This document shows, piece after piece, positions 12,317-23,103 of a stretch of 64,000 bases of DNA. The notes under the pieces are model-generated. The model had not been told where the DNA came from and did not search any database. It worked only from the letters and a program-made list of their open reading frames with translations. A program made the translations under genes and the position numbers. Each line of letters starts with the position of its first letter. Within the stretch, counting starts at the first letter, position 1. This DNA is from Narthecium ossifragum (Eukaryota; Streptophyta; Magnoliopsida; Dioscoreales; Nartheciaceae): the NCBI GenBank assembly GCA_963920575.1, contig OY986967.1:19820094-19884093 (forward strand). Direction: 5' to 3'.

Positions 12317-13094
12317 TATCGCGCCCCGACCCGCGAAAGCTCAACTGGGCTGAGGGATGCGAACTGGAACCTAACTAACTCCGGAAATTTTTGACGAGGG
12401 TTCCCTCTAGTTTACAGGTTTCTCTAAGCATTCATTAAACGCCCTCAATTAACAATTCTAAAATTAACAGAAACCTCAAGATTAGCATATTACAATTCCA
12501 AAGCGATACAAGTCTACAAAACCTCGAAGAGAGGAAATCAAGTACAACATTTATACACTCCCGTAGGAGGCTAACTATACAGGGGTTCTGAAGACAGAAA
12601 GATCACCGCTCCTCAAACTCCGCCATGCGCCGTCGGGCCGCCAACCAACTGCTCGGTAAGGGCCACCGAAGAGGAGCTAACGCATGCACATGCAAAACGC
12701 AGCCCAGGTAGGAATGAGCAACTAAGCTCAGCGGGGAAACTACACTACGACTCACATAAGGAAGAGGCAAATGCAACAGTGTCGCCCTCTAGCAAGGTCT
12801 GGGTGTACACAAGGGCCCCATAACCCCACCGTGTGTCCTTGAGGGGCCTCAATCATCGTCTTCCAGCCGAGCTAGTCACATGCTGGGTCACCCTCAACGT
12901 GGCAGGAAACCAACACTGCCATCTCACAAGCAGGAAACCAGCACTGCTAGGCGGGATGGCAACACCGCTGAGTAGGCACACCCTCTACTCAAGAGACAAG
13001 GAAACCGGACATCGGCTACACCTTAGGACCCGGCTCAAGGCCGACACGTCCTCTAAATCATCGATCAGGAAGTGTTCAAGTCATATAGGCCTAT
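12317..13094 (-). mobile_element. 5' LTR of element F, 3'-terminal segment
   Basis: It starts (plus strand) at TATCGCGCCCCGACC, a one-base variant of the family terminus TGTCGCGCCCCGAC, and shares its layout with the M LTR: CTCCCGTAGGAGGC near 12561, and a GCATGTGCAAAACGCAGCCC acceptor-like block near 12690. It is cut by LTR G at 13095. Confidence 0.8.
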
Positions 13095-13328
13095 TATGAG
13101 GACCTGCCCCTCTACTCCTGGGTCGACCGCTTCGGTCGGGCCCGTGGCTTGTTGTAGACTGGAAGGGCAATTTGGTAAATTATGCCTTATCGGTTTGTTT
13201 CACACCCGCATGTGCACACACTGACCATGTTTGTGTTAGTGTTTGTTTAGAACGGTTAGGTGGGTCCGGGATTGAAAAATCTAGGCTTGGGTTAGTGTTT
13301 AGCCCAAGTCTAACTTTCTACACCTAAA

Positions 13329-13455
13329 TGATCGATCATTCATTGCTAGAATGATCGATCATTATCGATCATTTAGTGTTGATCGATCATCCCTCGCTGG
13401 AAGGATCGATCATTTGATTCCAGGGAGTTGTGATGGTCATGAAGGATCGATCATT
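13329..13455. repeat. TGATCGATCA palindrome cluster upstream of the TATA box (LTR G)
   Basis: Palindromes of the GATCGATC class, here flanked by T...A rather than G...C, start at 13329, 13352 and 13380, with further variants to about 13453. They end about 20 bp before the TATA-containing inverted repeat. A second cluster of the same kind (13835-14115) lies in the leader. Confidence 0.8.
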
Positions 13456-13463
13456 TATAAGTT

Positions 13464-13494
13464 GGTCTCGTTCGTCTATAAAACGAACGAGACC
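13464..13494 (+). promoter_or_regulatory. TATA box in the loop of a perfect 11-bp inverted repeat (LTR G)
   Basis: Arms GGTCTCGTTCG (13464-13474) and CGAACGAGACC (13484-13494) are exact reverse complements around the loop TCTATAAAA. The TATA box is followed by a pyrimidine-rich stretch (CTTCTTCTTTC), a plausible transcription start, and about 110 bp later by a GTAGGG donor-like site. Confidence 0.6.
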
Positions 13495-15012
13495 TTCTTC
13501 TTTCAATCCTTTTGAAACTCTCCACCTCTGAGCTCAGAGCTGGCTGGATTTGGAAGAGATTGATGGCGATCGTCGGCTTGGCAGCTGGGATTGAAGCTGC
13601 GCTAGTCTAGGTAGGGATTCTACCTACTGTCTTTCCGGCTTTGTGAGGTTTTGAGCTTGGTTGTATTTGGTTTGAGTAAATCTTGCTGCATGCTCGTTGG
13701 TTTGTGGTAAAAATACCGGTTTTGGATTCGTGGTCGTTCGTACTACCAGATCCCAAGTTTTTGTGGGATTTAGTAGAGTTTTCCAATGGTATTTCTCGCC
13801 GTTCGGTTGCTGGAGAACCCAACAAAATCGAGGAATGATCGATCACTCTGGGTTGCTCATGCTTAGCCTGGGAAGGATCGATCATCTGGTTGGACATGAT
13901 CGATCATGCCCCTTGGCTGACATGGGCGAGGTCCTTGGTCACGAAGGTGATAGATCTTCCTGGAGGGGAGATCGATCCTCTGGCTTTGTGATCGATCTTC
14001 CTAGTGGGAAGATCGATCCTTTGTAGCTTGACAGAGACTAAGCCTTCCCAACATGAGTGTGATCGATCATTCCCCTGGAGATGATCGATCATTCCTCTAG
14101 AGATGATCGATCTTTCCTGTGACAGGGAGGTGTTTTCAATGGTTTTTGCCCGCGGGGCTTTGCATATGCGGTTTTCTTTACCGCTTTATAAACAGGTACA
14201 TATCCTTGAGCATATTAGCCCCATAATGAGGGGTAGTGATGAACCGGGAAAGTGACGACTCCCGGGATGTTTAGATAACATGTTGTACTGTTAGTCTTCT
14301 TGTCATGGTTGCTTCCCGTAACATGAAGTCTTTTAATGGACTGGCTGCAGTTGGTGGGGTTACCATTGTAGCAGCTCCTTGACCTGTTTTACTGTTCACT
14401 ACCCCGGGCCGGTAGGGTGCCGAGCTCATACCTTGTTTATTTAATTGTCACATGTGTTGCATGCTTATCTGTGTTTCTGCGTTTATGCATAGCATGCATC
14501 TGATTATGCATTAGTTACGAAAGGTTAGGGCATGAGCGATCTGTGGGTCACCGTCCCGAGGCTTAGAAGCTCGGATTTTAGCCCTAGGACCGGGGTTGGG
14601 TAGCTTGGTCCAGGTTTGAATGGTGGTGTTCAGTCGATTTCGATGATAGGGGTAGATGGCTCGAACACCTGTTGATCGATGATTTTTAGAGGTCGTGTCG
14701 GCCTCGAGTCGGGTTCTGAGATGTAGCCGGTGTTCGGTGATCTACGACTCTTGAGTAGAGGGTGTGCCTACTCAGCGGTGTCATTTCCTGTTGGCAGTGC
14801 TGGTTTCCTGCTTGTGAGTATGCAGTGCTGGTTTTCTGTGTTCAGGGATACTCGGTGGGGTTATGGGGCCCCTGTGTACACCCAAGCCTTGCTAGAGGGT
14901 GACACTGTTGGGTTTCCCTCTTCTTTCTGTGTGTCGTAGTGTAGTTTCCCTGCTGAGCTTAGTGCTCATTTGCAGGTGTATGCTTTAGCTCCTCTTCGGT
15001 GGCCAAGGAACT

Positions 15013-15325
15013 CATGCAGTAGTAACTCCACCAACTGCAGCTTGTCCACAAAAGAACAGCATGTTACGGGAAGCAACCCCGACAAACACGGCTAACAGTA
15101 CAACATGCTATCTACACTTCTCGAAAATCGTCACTCTCTCGATTCACCACTACCCCTCATTATGGAGCTAACATGCTCAAAGGTATGTACAAGATATAAA
15201 GTGGTAACAAAAACCGCATATATAAAGTCCCGCGGGCAAAAGCCAACGAAAACACCTCCCCGCTACCAAGAGGATCTATCCTTTCCAAGAAAGGATTGAT
15301 TGTCTTAGTAAACAGGGAGTTCCAT
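15013..15325 (-). mobile_element. 5' LTR of element F, second segment
   Basis: Read in reverse this matches LTR G 14110-14400 closely (GCCCGCGGGAC, CATAATGAGGGGTAGTG, GTTGCTTCCCGTAACATG). It follows LTR G directly and so forms an imperfect inverted repeat with it, with about 640 bp between the arms. It is interrupted at 15325 by LTR J. Confidence 0.75.
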
Positions 15326-15651
15326 TGTGAGGACCCGCTCCTCTATTCCCGTGGCTCGTTTTTTACCGCAAGGGCAATTTGGTAAATTACGCCTTGTTGG
15401 TTTGTTTCTCACCCGCGTGTGCACACACATGCCTTGTTTTGGTGTATGTGTTTGAGTAGAATGGTTAGGTGGACCTCGGGATCGAGAGATCAGAAATTGG
15501 GCTTGAACCGGGCCCAATTTCTCTTCCCAGCGCAGGTTGGATCGATCCGAACTCCACTTCATATCGATCCGACTCGCACTAGGGAAGTGTTGCCTCCAGT
15601 GGGACTCGGATCGATCCGAGGTGGAGTTCGGATCGATCCGAATCGCACTGA

Positions 15652-15673
15652 GCGTCTGTATAAGAGCAGACGC
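15652..15673 (+). promoter_or_regulatory. TATA box in the loop of a 7-bp inverted repeat (LTR J)
   Basis: GCGTCTG (15652-15658) and CAGACGC (15667-15673) are exact reverse complements around TATAAGAG. The site follows two GGATCGATCC palindromes and precedes a pyrimidine-rich start region (CTTCTTCTTTC). Confidence 0.55.
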
Positions 15674-15990
15674 CGACTTCTTCTTCTTTCTTTTTCCCCG
15701 ATCTCGGAAGGAGAGAGGAAGATCCAAGGTGTTGCTTCGTGGATTGAAGCAGCTCTTGTGAGGTAGGGTTCCTACCTACGGCATTCGTTGGATTTGGCTC
15801 CTGTTCATCGTCGTTCTCGCCGGATTTCCGAAGTGTTTTGCGTAGATCTTCTTGCTTAAGCGGTGTTTTCTGGTTTTGAAGCCATGAGCAGCTTCGTGAG
15901 CTCCGGCTCTACCAACTCACCAAGTTTGGTGAGGTTTGGATCAGCATTCCGGTCGTATTCGCCGTCGGAAGCTGGTCGGAGGGCTGGGTG

Positions 15991-16302
15991 GGATCGATCC
16001 AACGTTCGTTGGATCGATCCGTGCCAGTTCATTTGTGGGAGCCGGATCGATCCAGGGACTAGTTGGATCGATCCCAAGGTTAGTCGGATCGATCCGAAGG
16101 GCGAGCTGGATCGATCGGCCTTGTTTTGTTTTCTTGGTTTTCCTAGTTGGATCGATTCCAAGGTTAGCCGGATCGATCCGAAGGCCGAGCTGGATCGATC
16201 GGCCTTGTTGGTTTTCCTGGTTATTCTCGTCGGATCGATCCAAGGGTGAGTTGGATCGATCCGAGGGCAAGTCGGATCGATCCAAAGGTGTTGGATCGAT
16301 CC
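15991..16302. repeat. Phased GGATCGATCC array in the leader of LTR J
   Basis: Thirteen GGATCGATCC or one/two-base variants start at 15991, 16011, 16044, 16065, 16086, 16108, 16149, 16170, 16192, 16232, 16253, 16274 and 16293. Nine of the twelve gaps are 19-22 bp, two are 40-41 bp (about double) and one is 33. The sequences between sites vary, so this is not a simple tandem duplication of one unit. Confidence 0.95.
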
Positions 16303-17700
16303 AACTTACCCCAACTCGCCTGTTTAAGGCCGTTTTGCCCGCGGGGCTTCGTATGCACGCGTTTTGCGGTTTTGCCCGTGGGGCTTGCTATGTTGGTTTT
16401 GTGTATAACTTTCTGATATGTTTATTAGTATAATTATTAACTGTCGTTTGTTTACAGCTTTGTGGTTGAACTGAGAGAGTGGTGACTCTCGGGATTGTGT
16501 AGAATAAATGGGCTGAATGTATGCCCTTAGTGTTTATAATTAAATCCATGCTTCTTTACTGCTTTGTGGTGAACCTCGAGAGTCATGACCCTCGGGAGTG
16601 GTTAGTATAAATGGGCTGAAGGTGGGCCCCTGCTTGATGCTTGTTTATTCTACTTTTATATCTACATGTTAGTGTTATTGCTATGTTTGTTTATGTTGTT
16701 ATTAGTTGCCTTCTTTACTGCTTTATATTTGCATGTTGTTATTGTTGTGTTGTTTTGCTTTCCTGTACATTATAGGCATGATAGGCTTGTTGTGGGTTTG
16801 GGGTTGTCCCTAGGACTCCAGAATCAATAGCTAAGTGTTGGCCGCCGTTACTCCGGCATGGGTGTCCTACTGTTATCGTCATTGTCCACCCAGTGTATGG
16901 GATCATCGGAGAAAGCCCAATCCTTAAACAGTGGCATCGGAGGACGCACTACAGACAGGAACCCCGGGGGTATTGATGGGGTGTGTGAGATCCCTGGTAG
17001 GACTTAGCTCTTGATTTCGAGTTTAGGGGTTGTATTGGCTCTGTGCTTTGAGTGCTGAGAGATGGTTGTCGTAACCACGGTTGTTCCGCCAAGTGTGGAG
17101 ATCCCGCTTGGAGAGAGGTGTCCTACGGGTAGCGTCACTGTCCACCTTGTGTCAGGGACTGTCAGAGGAGGACCACCTCTGAGCAGTGGCCATCAGAGGA
17201 CGTACTTTGGACACGTGCCTTTCGGGTTATTGACGGGATTTATGGGGTCCCTGGCAGGCCTCAGTACTTGGCACAGAGTTAGTACGGTTGGAGTCGCCTT
17301 CCTTGCGAGTGTCGTAGAGTAAAACCCTACTGAGCTTTAGCTCATTCCTACCTGGACCGTGTCGTTTGCAGGTGCAGGTACCAGCGATCCTCCTATGGGC
17401 CCTCGGTGTTCGTCCTGTGGCGGCGCGACGCCAGCCGACCATGTTTGAGGGCCAGGAGGGCTCTTGTTGTGCTTATGCGGAGACCTCAGACAATGTATTT
17501 TACTCCTTTCTGTTAATTGTAAATGTTGTAAACTCTGTATAACTCTGATGTACTTAATGTTGTATTATAGTTATTGTTAACTTTTCTTCCGCCCTTTATT
17601 TTATTGTATTCTGTCTCCACTGTTGGTTGTCAGTAGATGTAGGTTTCCCCCTCGTGTCCCGGTCCGGGATGGGTTTTCTGGGCCGGGGCGCGACATCCAT

Positions 17701-17834
17701 ACTTGTCAAGTCAAAAAGGATCCAGGAAGATCGATCACCTTCGTGACCAAGGACCCCGTCCATGCAGCAGACTGATCGATCATGCATCAGCCAAGCATGA
17801 TACCCCAAGAATGATCGATCCTTCCTCAAGGAAG
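17701..17834 (-). mobile_element. 5' LTR of element F, third segment
   Basis: The reverse complement matches LTR G 13865-13970 (GTCCTTGGTCACGAAGGTGA and nearby GATCGATC sites). Bounded on the left by J's target duplication and on the right by the start of element L. Confidence 0.75.
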
Positions 17835-19548
17835 TGATAAGACGTGAAAAGTGCACAAATCACCCTTTTAACTAGGTCTTGTTAGTCTCCGATAATGTTA
17901 TTTTGATAGTCTATGATGTATTTCAGGTATAAGAGCCTTCAATGACGATTAGATCATGTTTGGTGCTAAAACAAACAAATAAAGAACCTGCTAGGAGCAA
18001 AGGAATGAAAATGGATTAGCTTTGAAGATTAAACTGTACTTGTTCAAGAAGAAGCAGGTGATGTACCATATATGGCTGGAAAGTTCTTGAAGTTTAGTTT
18101 CTGGAGAAGTTTACGGTTCGTGATTCCGAGTTTTCTAGAAGAAGTTATGACATTTTTAGTACAAATGGCGCAGTGTGGATGGCAAAACAGTAAATATTCA
18201 GGAAAGAAAGATCGATCCGTCTCCCTAGTAGGATCGATCCGTCTATGCAGCAGACTGACAGAACGCATATTTTTCAGATGATCACAGTAGGATCGATCCT
18301 ACACTCTAGAAGGATCGATCTGACTCGGGAATGGCCAGAAATTGAAGATTTTGATGCAAATGATCGATCCTACACCCCTGGAAGGATCGATACTACCTTC
18401 GCAGTAAAGAAAATCAAAGGCCCATATCTAATCCGAGTTAAGGGTGATACTTAGGCTATAAATAGACATATTTTAGGTTTTTTTAAGTGGGGTTGGGGCT
18501 CTTCCTTGGCCTTTTGGGCTAAGCCTTCTTGGTCCTTTTTCTTCCTTCTTTTACATAAATTAGGTTAGATCTTTGGGAGGAAATCCATGGTGGAAGAGCT
18601 TCATCAACCTTCATCTATGGATCAAACCCTAAAGATGAGTAGCTAAATTTTTTACCATGGGATTCTTATGATGTAATTAGGGTTTTTATTATGGATTTCT
18701 GAGATCTAGGACTTGTATACATTACTGATTGGCTTGTATGGATTGATCTCTATTTCTTTTATACCTTGGTGTTGATTGCTTGCTGGATGTATGGATTATT
18801 CTTGTTTGCACTTGATTCCGGAGCTTGTGTATGCTAGGGCTTGGATTGGATTCATCCAAATAAGAGGACCATGCTAGTCCCATGGTATCTCGGATGAAAT
18901 CTTCTTCGTGATTAGGGATTGTATAGTGCTAGTCCCACTAAAATAGTGCTAGTCCCACTACGTTCTATCTCTAATCCTTCGTTCATCCTACCTTTATAGA
19001 TTTGGCCATCAAGATGCTAAACCCATCTTGATCTTACACCTAAATCCATATCCGTTTTCTACTTGTGATGAATTCATCCTAATAAGAGGATTCATTAGCA
19101 GTGAACGTAACTAATCATTCGGTCACTGATTTTTAGATAATTGTTCTTACCAATAAAAAATCCTAACCATAACTTGTTGAGTGATAGGGAGAATTAGCCA
19201 TTTAGTTATCAACTATTAGGAAAGCTATTCAGCGTGATTAATGTGCCCTGATCTTAGGAAGACATGGTAGAATCCCGGTTATTGATTAAGAATTCCCTGG
19301 TACCTTTTCTCTTATTTATTAATCTTTTAGTATGAAGTTAGTTTGGTTTCAATTCTAAATCTTTTCCCAACTTATTGGTAGGAATACTTAGATTGAGTTT
19401 AGTAGTTTAATTATTTTCCTACGCATTCCCTGTGGATTCGACTAGGACTCACTGCTATCTACCCCTAAAGTAGTTAATTAGTAGTTTGATTATAAATTTG
19501 TGATTTTGGTCAGACTTGTTAAGCCGCGACACTTTTCAAGTCGTATCA
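17835..19548 (+). mobile_element. 5' LTR of element L
   Basis: 1,714 bp. It carries paired GATCGATC palindromes at 18210-18395 (within-pair spacing 22-23 bp), a TATA box CTATAAATAG at 18456-18465, a CTTCCTTCTTTT pyrimidine stretch near 18540, and a duplicated TAGTGCTAGTCCCACTA motif near 18925-18960. Close match to the right LTR, which has about 35 extra bases near 31910-31950. Confidence 0.9.
18456..18465 (+). promoter_or_regulatory. TATA box of element L 5' LTR
   Basis: CTATAAATAG, about 60 bp downstream of the last GATCGATC palindrome. The same motif is at 32097-32106 in the right LTR and at 43284-43293 in the related LTR R. Confidence 0.7.
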
Positions 19549-19554
19549 AAATTT

Positions 19555-19572
19555 TGGCACTGTTGCCGGGGA
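19555..19572 (+). other. Primer-binding site of element L (tRNA-Asp type)
   Basis: TGGCACTGTTGCCGGGGA starts 6 bp after the LTR end. It differs from the Athila/Tat-type tRNA-Asp site TGGCGCCGTTGCCGGGGA at two positions, G to A and C to T; both are transitions of the kind caused by methyl-cytosine decay. Confidence 0.8.
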
Positions 19573-19656
19573 TTGCTATAGGAGATAATTATATTGCTTT
19601 GCTTAGTCTAATATTGCTTATAAATATCGTTAGTTTAAATTTTTATTTCATATCTT

Positions 19657-19780
19657 TAAAAAAAAGAAAAAAAAGAAAAAAAAGAAAAAAAAGAAAAAAA
19701 AGAAAAAAAAGAAAAAAAAGAAAAAAAAGAAAAAAAAGAAAAAAAAGAAAAAAAAGAAAAAAAAGAAAAAAAAGAAAAAA
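19657..19780 (+). repeat. (A8G)n microsatellite
   Basis: About 13 copies of a 9-bp unit, eight A and one G. It opens into a Lys-Lys-Arg repeat in one frame, which is not a protein signal. It lies in the 5' untranslated part of element L, upstream of the gag-like ORF. Confidence 0.95.
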
Positions 19781-19938
19781 GTTACTTACATTGCTATATT
19801 TTCTTGTTGTTAGGAGACGCCGAACTGAGGAGAATCAACGATTTACGGTCGACGACGGACGTCTCGTGCTTGGACCAGCCCCCTTGTAACGTATTTCTAA
19901 CCTTTTGACTTGGTCCTTGTTTATTTGATTGTTTATAC

Positions 19939-21870
19939 ATGCCCGATAATTATATGCCACCGGGTGCCACATTGCATAATTATGTTTTACCATCTAATTA
20001 TGCACCCGCTTATGTTAATGATACATATGATTTCTCAAACCCGACATATGATTCGCATTCATACACTTATGATCCGGAGTTGAGTGATCATTCATACCCT
20101 TATTGGCAATTCCAAGGTTACTATCCTCATAATGTTTAACCACAAGATTCAAGCATACCGGACCAATACTTTGCACCTAATTTTGAACCATCTTATCTTC
20201 CTCAAACACAATACCCACCACCCCAACATTGGAATGAGCCTCTCAGACCCTTTGAACTACAAGCACATGTAGATCCATTTGTAGATGAAAGGACTCTTAA
20301 TGATGTAGAGACTATTGAGCCACTAACACCAATTGTTCATTCTCATTCACAATTAATAGCTAATATAGAAGCCCGAATTGGACAAATAGCTTCTTTGGTA
20401 GACTCATATGATGATGAGGTGGATGATTGTGGAAATGAGCCGGTGCTCCTTAGTTCTAATGACAAGGCTTGTGATACTCATTTTACCAATGTTTATGATG
20501 CAAGCAACGATGAGATTCCTTTTGGGGTTTTACCGGTTCGTGAGACTTTTGAGGAACTAACACCAATTATACATTCTCATTCACAGTTAATAACCAATAT
20601 AGAAGCCCGAATTGGACAAATAGCTTCTTTGATGGATTCATATTATGATGAGGCTGATGGTTGTGTGAATGAGGTAGTGCCTCCTAATGTTGATGACAAT
20701 GCTTATGATGCATGCAATAATGAGATTCCTTTTGAGATATTAACGGTTCGTGATACTGTCGATGATAATACGCCTTGTGATGTGAATGAATCGGTGCCTC
20801 TGGTGTTTCTTGAGGATAATGGTATTGATGGATGCATGCATGATTTGATACCTCCCATGAGTCATGATGATGTTATTATGTTGGTTTATGACGCTTTCCA
20901 TGAGCACATACGTAGTAATGAGGATGAATCATTCGATATCAATGTGTCATTTTATGAAGCTTTTCATGAAGTGATACCTTATTTTGATAATGATTCATGT
21001 GATATTGTGTCGCCGGTCTATGAAGGTTTTAATGGGAATATATCTAACCCTGAGGAGGATGATTCTTATGATATTAATTTGCCGGTACATGAAGATTTTT
21101 ATGAGGCCTTACCTAATCTTGATGCATATATTGATGAAGTTTCATGTAAAAATCACATGTCAGTCTTTGATATGATGGAGGATGTCTGTGATGACTTGGA
21201 TGATCCTTGTGAGACCTCATTTAGGAAACCTCACTTTGAGCCTCTACCCTTTACTTCATCCACACTTGTTGAACATTATGCGGTACCAAACCTTGTTTTT
21301 TCGAATTTCTTAGATCATGCTGAATTTGATTGTAGCTTCATCGAAGATTTATGCAAAACTTCTTGTCTTTCACATACTTTGGTTGTTACGAACATTCCAT
21401 TCTTCTTTGATGTAGCATGTTTGCATGGCTTTACTTTTATTCGGACCATGTATTTCTTTACCTTTAATCATCGGCCACCAAAAGACCAGTTGATGATGAC
21501 TCTATTTATTGAAATCCATGGCTTGCAGGATGACAATTGGCTAATGCCTAAAGCTTATAATGAATTATTTTCCATGAGTTCTCCTTTCTTCTTTGATAAA
21601 GCATGTTTGCACCTCATCTCCATCCTTCAATGCATGTATTTCTATACTTTAAACCATAGGCCACCAAAAGCCTATATGATGAAAGACAGATTTATTGAAA
21701 CACATGGTTTGCAAGATTGTGATTGGTCACTGACTAAATTTTTTAATGATTTCATTACTTGGGACCTGTCTTTCATCTTTGATGAATTATGTTTGCATGC
21801 ATTCTCTATTGTTCGATCCATGTACTTCTTTACATGGAACCACCGACCACCCAAATTCAATTTTAGTTGA
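19939..21870 (+). pseudogene. Gag-like ORF of element L, one in-frame stop
   Basis: The frame opens with ATG at 19939 (MPDNYMPPGATLHNY...) and, apart from a TAA at 20137-20139, stays open to 21870, about 643 codons. The part after the last usable ATG (20395) is 491 residues. It is acidic, rich in Asp, Tyr and Phe. Internal repeats: IHSHSQLxxNIEARIGQIAS occurs twice (N-terminal half), and a C-terminal module with FFFDxACLH, then MYFxTxNHRPPK occurs three times (about 21390-21860). No CCHC knuckle or protease motif is visible. It occupies the gag position, followed by the conserved post-ORF motif of Athila/Tat elements. I do not recognise a family for it with certainty. Confidence 0.6.
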
Positions 21871-22207
21871 GCTTGCATTGTGTCGAGCTCGAGACGTTAA
21901 ATCAAGCGCTTGGTGGGAGGCAACCCATCTTTGCTTTGATTTTTTTTTTTACTAGCTTGCTTGAAATGTCTTCTTTGTATGCTTGCTTGTTTTCCAATTA
22001 GTTGTATGTTTGATTTTGGTGTGTTTTTCAGTTGCTCGTTGGTTGATTGATTGTGATGTTGTGATTGTCGTTGATGAATTTTCATGTTGATAGATGGACT
22101 GGGGTGTGCTGGATTCAGTTTAGTTGCCCTGGGGAGGTTAGTATTCATGCATAGGTGGTTAGAGCTTAATTTCCAGGTTTTTAATACAACCTCTGGCGTT
22201 TTGACGA
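21871..22207 (+). other. Post-ORF conserved stretch of element L
   Basis: The motif AAGCGCTTGGTGGGAGGC near 21902-21920 closely resembles a sequence found after the coding region of many Athila/Tat elements. The rest, to about 22200, is AT-rich and without coding signal. Confidence 0.55.
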
Positions 22208-22760
22208 CTAAGATCGATCCTTCAAGGATGGAAAGATCGATCCTTCTTTGCCCCACATAATGCATAACCTGGGTATAAGTTGGATCGATCCAACTTATCA
22301 CTAGGATCGATCCTAGTGGGTTCAGGATCGATCTTTCTATCCCTCCTTCAAAAATAAACCATCTAAGATGGTAAGATCGATCCTTTCACTTGAGTCGGAT
22401 CGATCCGAGTTGGATATTAAATTTTGACAGAACGTAATGTATTTTGCACTACAACTTCCGATCGATCCTTCTATCTCTCCTTCAATAAGTAGAAACTAGT
22501 TGCGAGAGTAGGATCGATCCTTCCTATCTTGGCTGATCGATCCTAGGTGGTTATTTATTGGTGACAGAACGTGGTGTTTTGGGCGAGTTACCTTCCGATC
22601 GATCCTTCTATCCGTCCTTCTCATGTAGTCTAGTTGAGTAAGTAGGATCGATCCTTTTAAACGAGTTAGATCGATCGGGCCTATTTATTCACTATATCAT
22701 CCGATCGCACCTGAGGCGTCCACGTGACGACGGATCGATCCAGCTGGTCTAGGCCGATCG
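22208..22760. repeat. GATCGATC palindrome array inside element L
   Basis: Pairs of GATCGATC sites with mostly 21-23 bp between starts (22212/22235, 22283/22305/22326 and further pairs to about 22760), flanked by variable pyrimidine-rich sequence such as CCTTCTATC. Same palindrome class as in family-1 LTRs, but here in an internal region. Confidence 0.85.
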
Positions 22761-23103
22761 ATCCTTCTCGAATCTTTTGGAAGAAAATATGATTAGACCA
22801 CCGTCATCGCCGTCATCCCCATGTCGGACTCAAACTCTAATTTGAGCAACTAACCTTCTCTGGCAGCTACCACCATCGAAACCACCTCCTCCGACGCCGG
22901 CAAGCTTCCCCTGTGTCCTCCGACATCACCGATCCTCTCCTTCGTCACCCCTGTTCCCCTTCATCTCCGGTGTTTATCCGCCCCATCGCCGTTTTTAGTG
23001 TGGAGATCCGGTGTCGTCTTCAAGCTTCTCCGGCATTGTTCCTCCGCCCCAGTGCTCCTGTTTCCGGCCGTCTCATTCTTCTCCGTGTCCTGCCTCGACG
23101 TGC
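22761..23103 (+). other. Internal DNA of element L without gene
   Basis: C-rich, with runs such as CACCACCATCG and CTCCTCCGACG. A short open frame exists but shows no domain. It ends where the gypsy fragment M begins. Confidence 0.4.

Larger units (their letters stand above)
13095..15012 (+). mobile_element. Family-1 LTR copy G, 3' end missing
   Basis: It starts TATGAGGACCTGCCCC (TGTGAGG with one change), followed by the U3 block, a TGATCGATCA-type array (13329-13455), a TATA box in a hairpin (13464-13494), a donor-like CTAGGTAGGG near 13606, a second GATCGATC array (13835-14115), GCCCGCGGGGC near 14150 and an acceptor-like TTTGCAGGTG near 14980. The last about 600 bp are absent; at 15013 the sequence flips into an inverted segment of F's own LTR. 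Confidence 0.8.
15326..17695 (+). mobile_element. Family-1 solo LTR J (2.37 kb)
   Basis: Starts TGTGAGGACCCGCTCC and ends GGGCCGGGGCGCGACA. Perfect target duplication TCCAT lies at 15321-15325 and 17696-17700. This is the cleanest complete copy and can serve as the family reference: U3 block 15370-15440, palindromes 15538-15640, hairpin TATA 15652-15673, donor-like GAGGTAGGGTTC near 15760, phased palindrome array 15991-16302, GCCCGCGGGGC near 16335, acceptor-like GTTTGCAGGTGCAGG near 17365. There is no internal region, so it is a solo LTR. Confidence 0.95.

Noticed and set aside
19500..19889. 129-residue frame with (KKR)n
   Set aside because: It is the (A8G)n microsatellite read in one frame.
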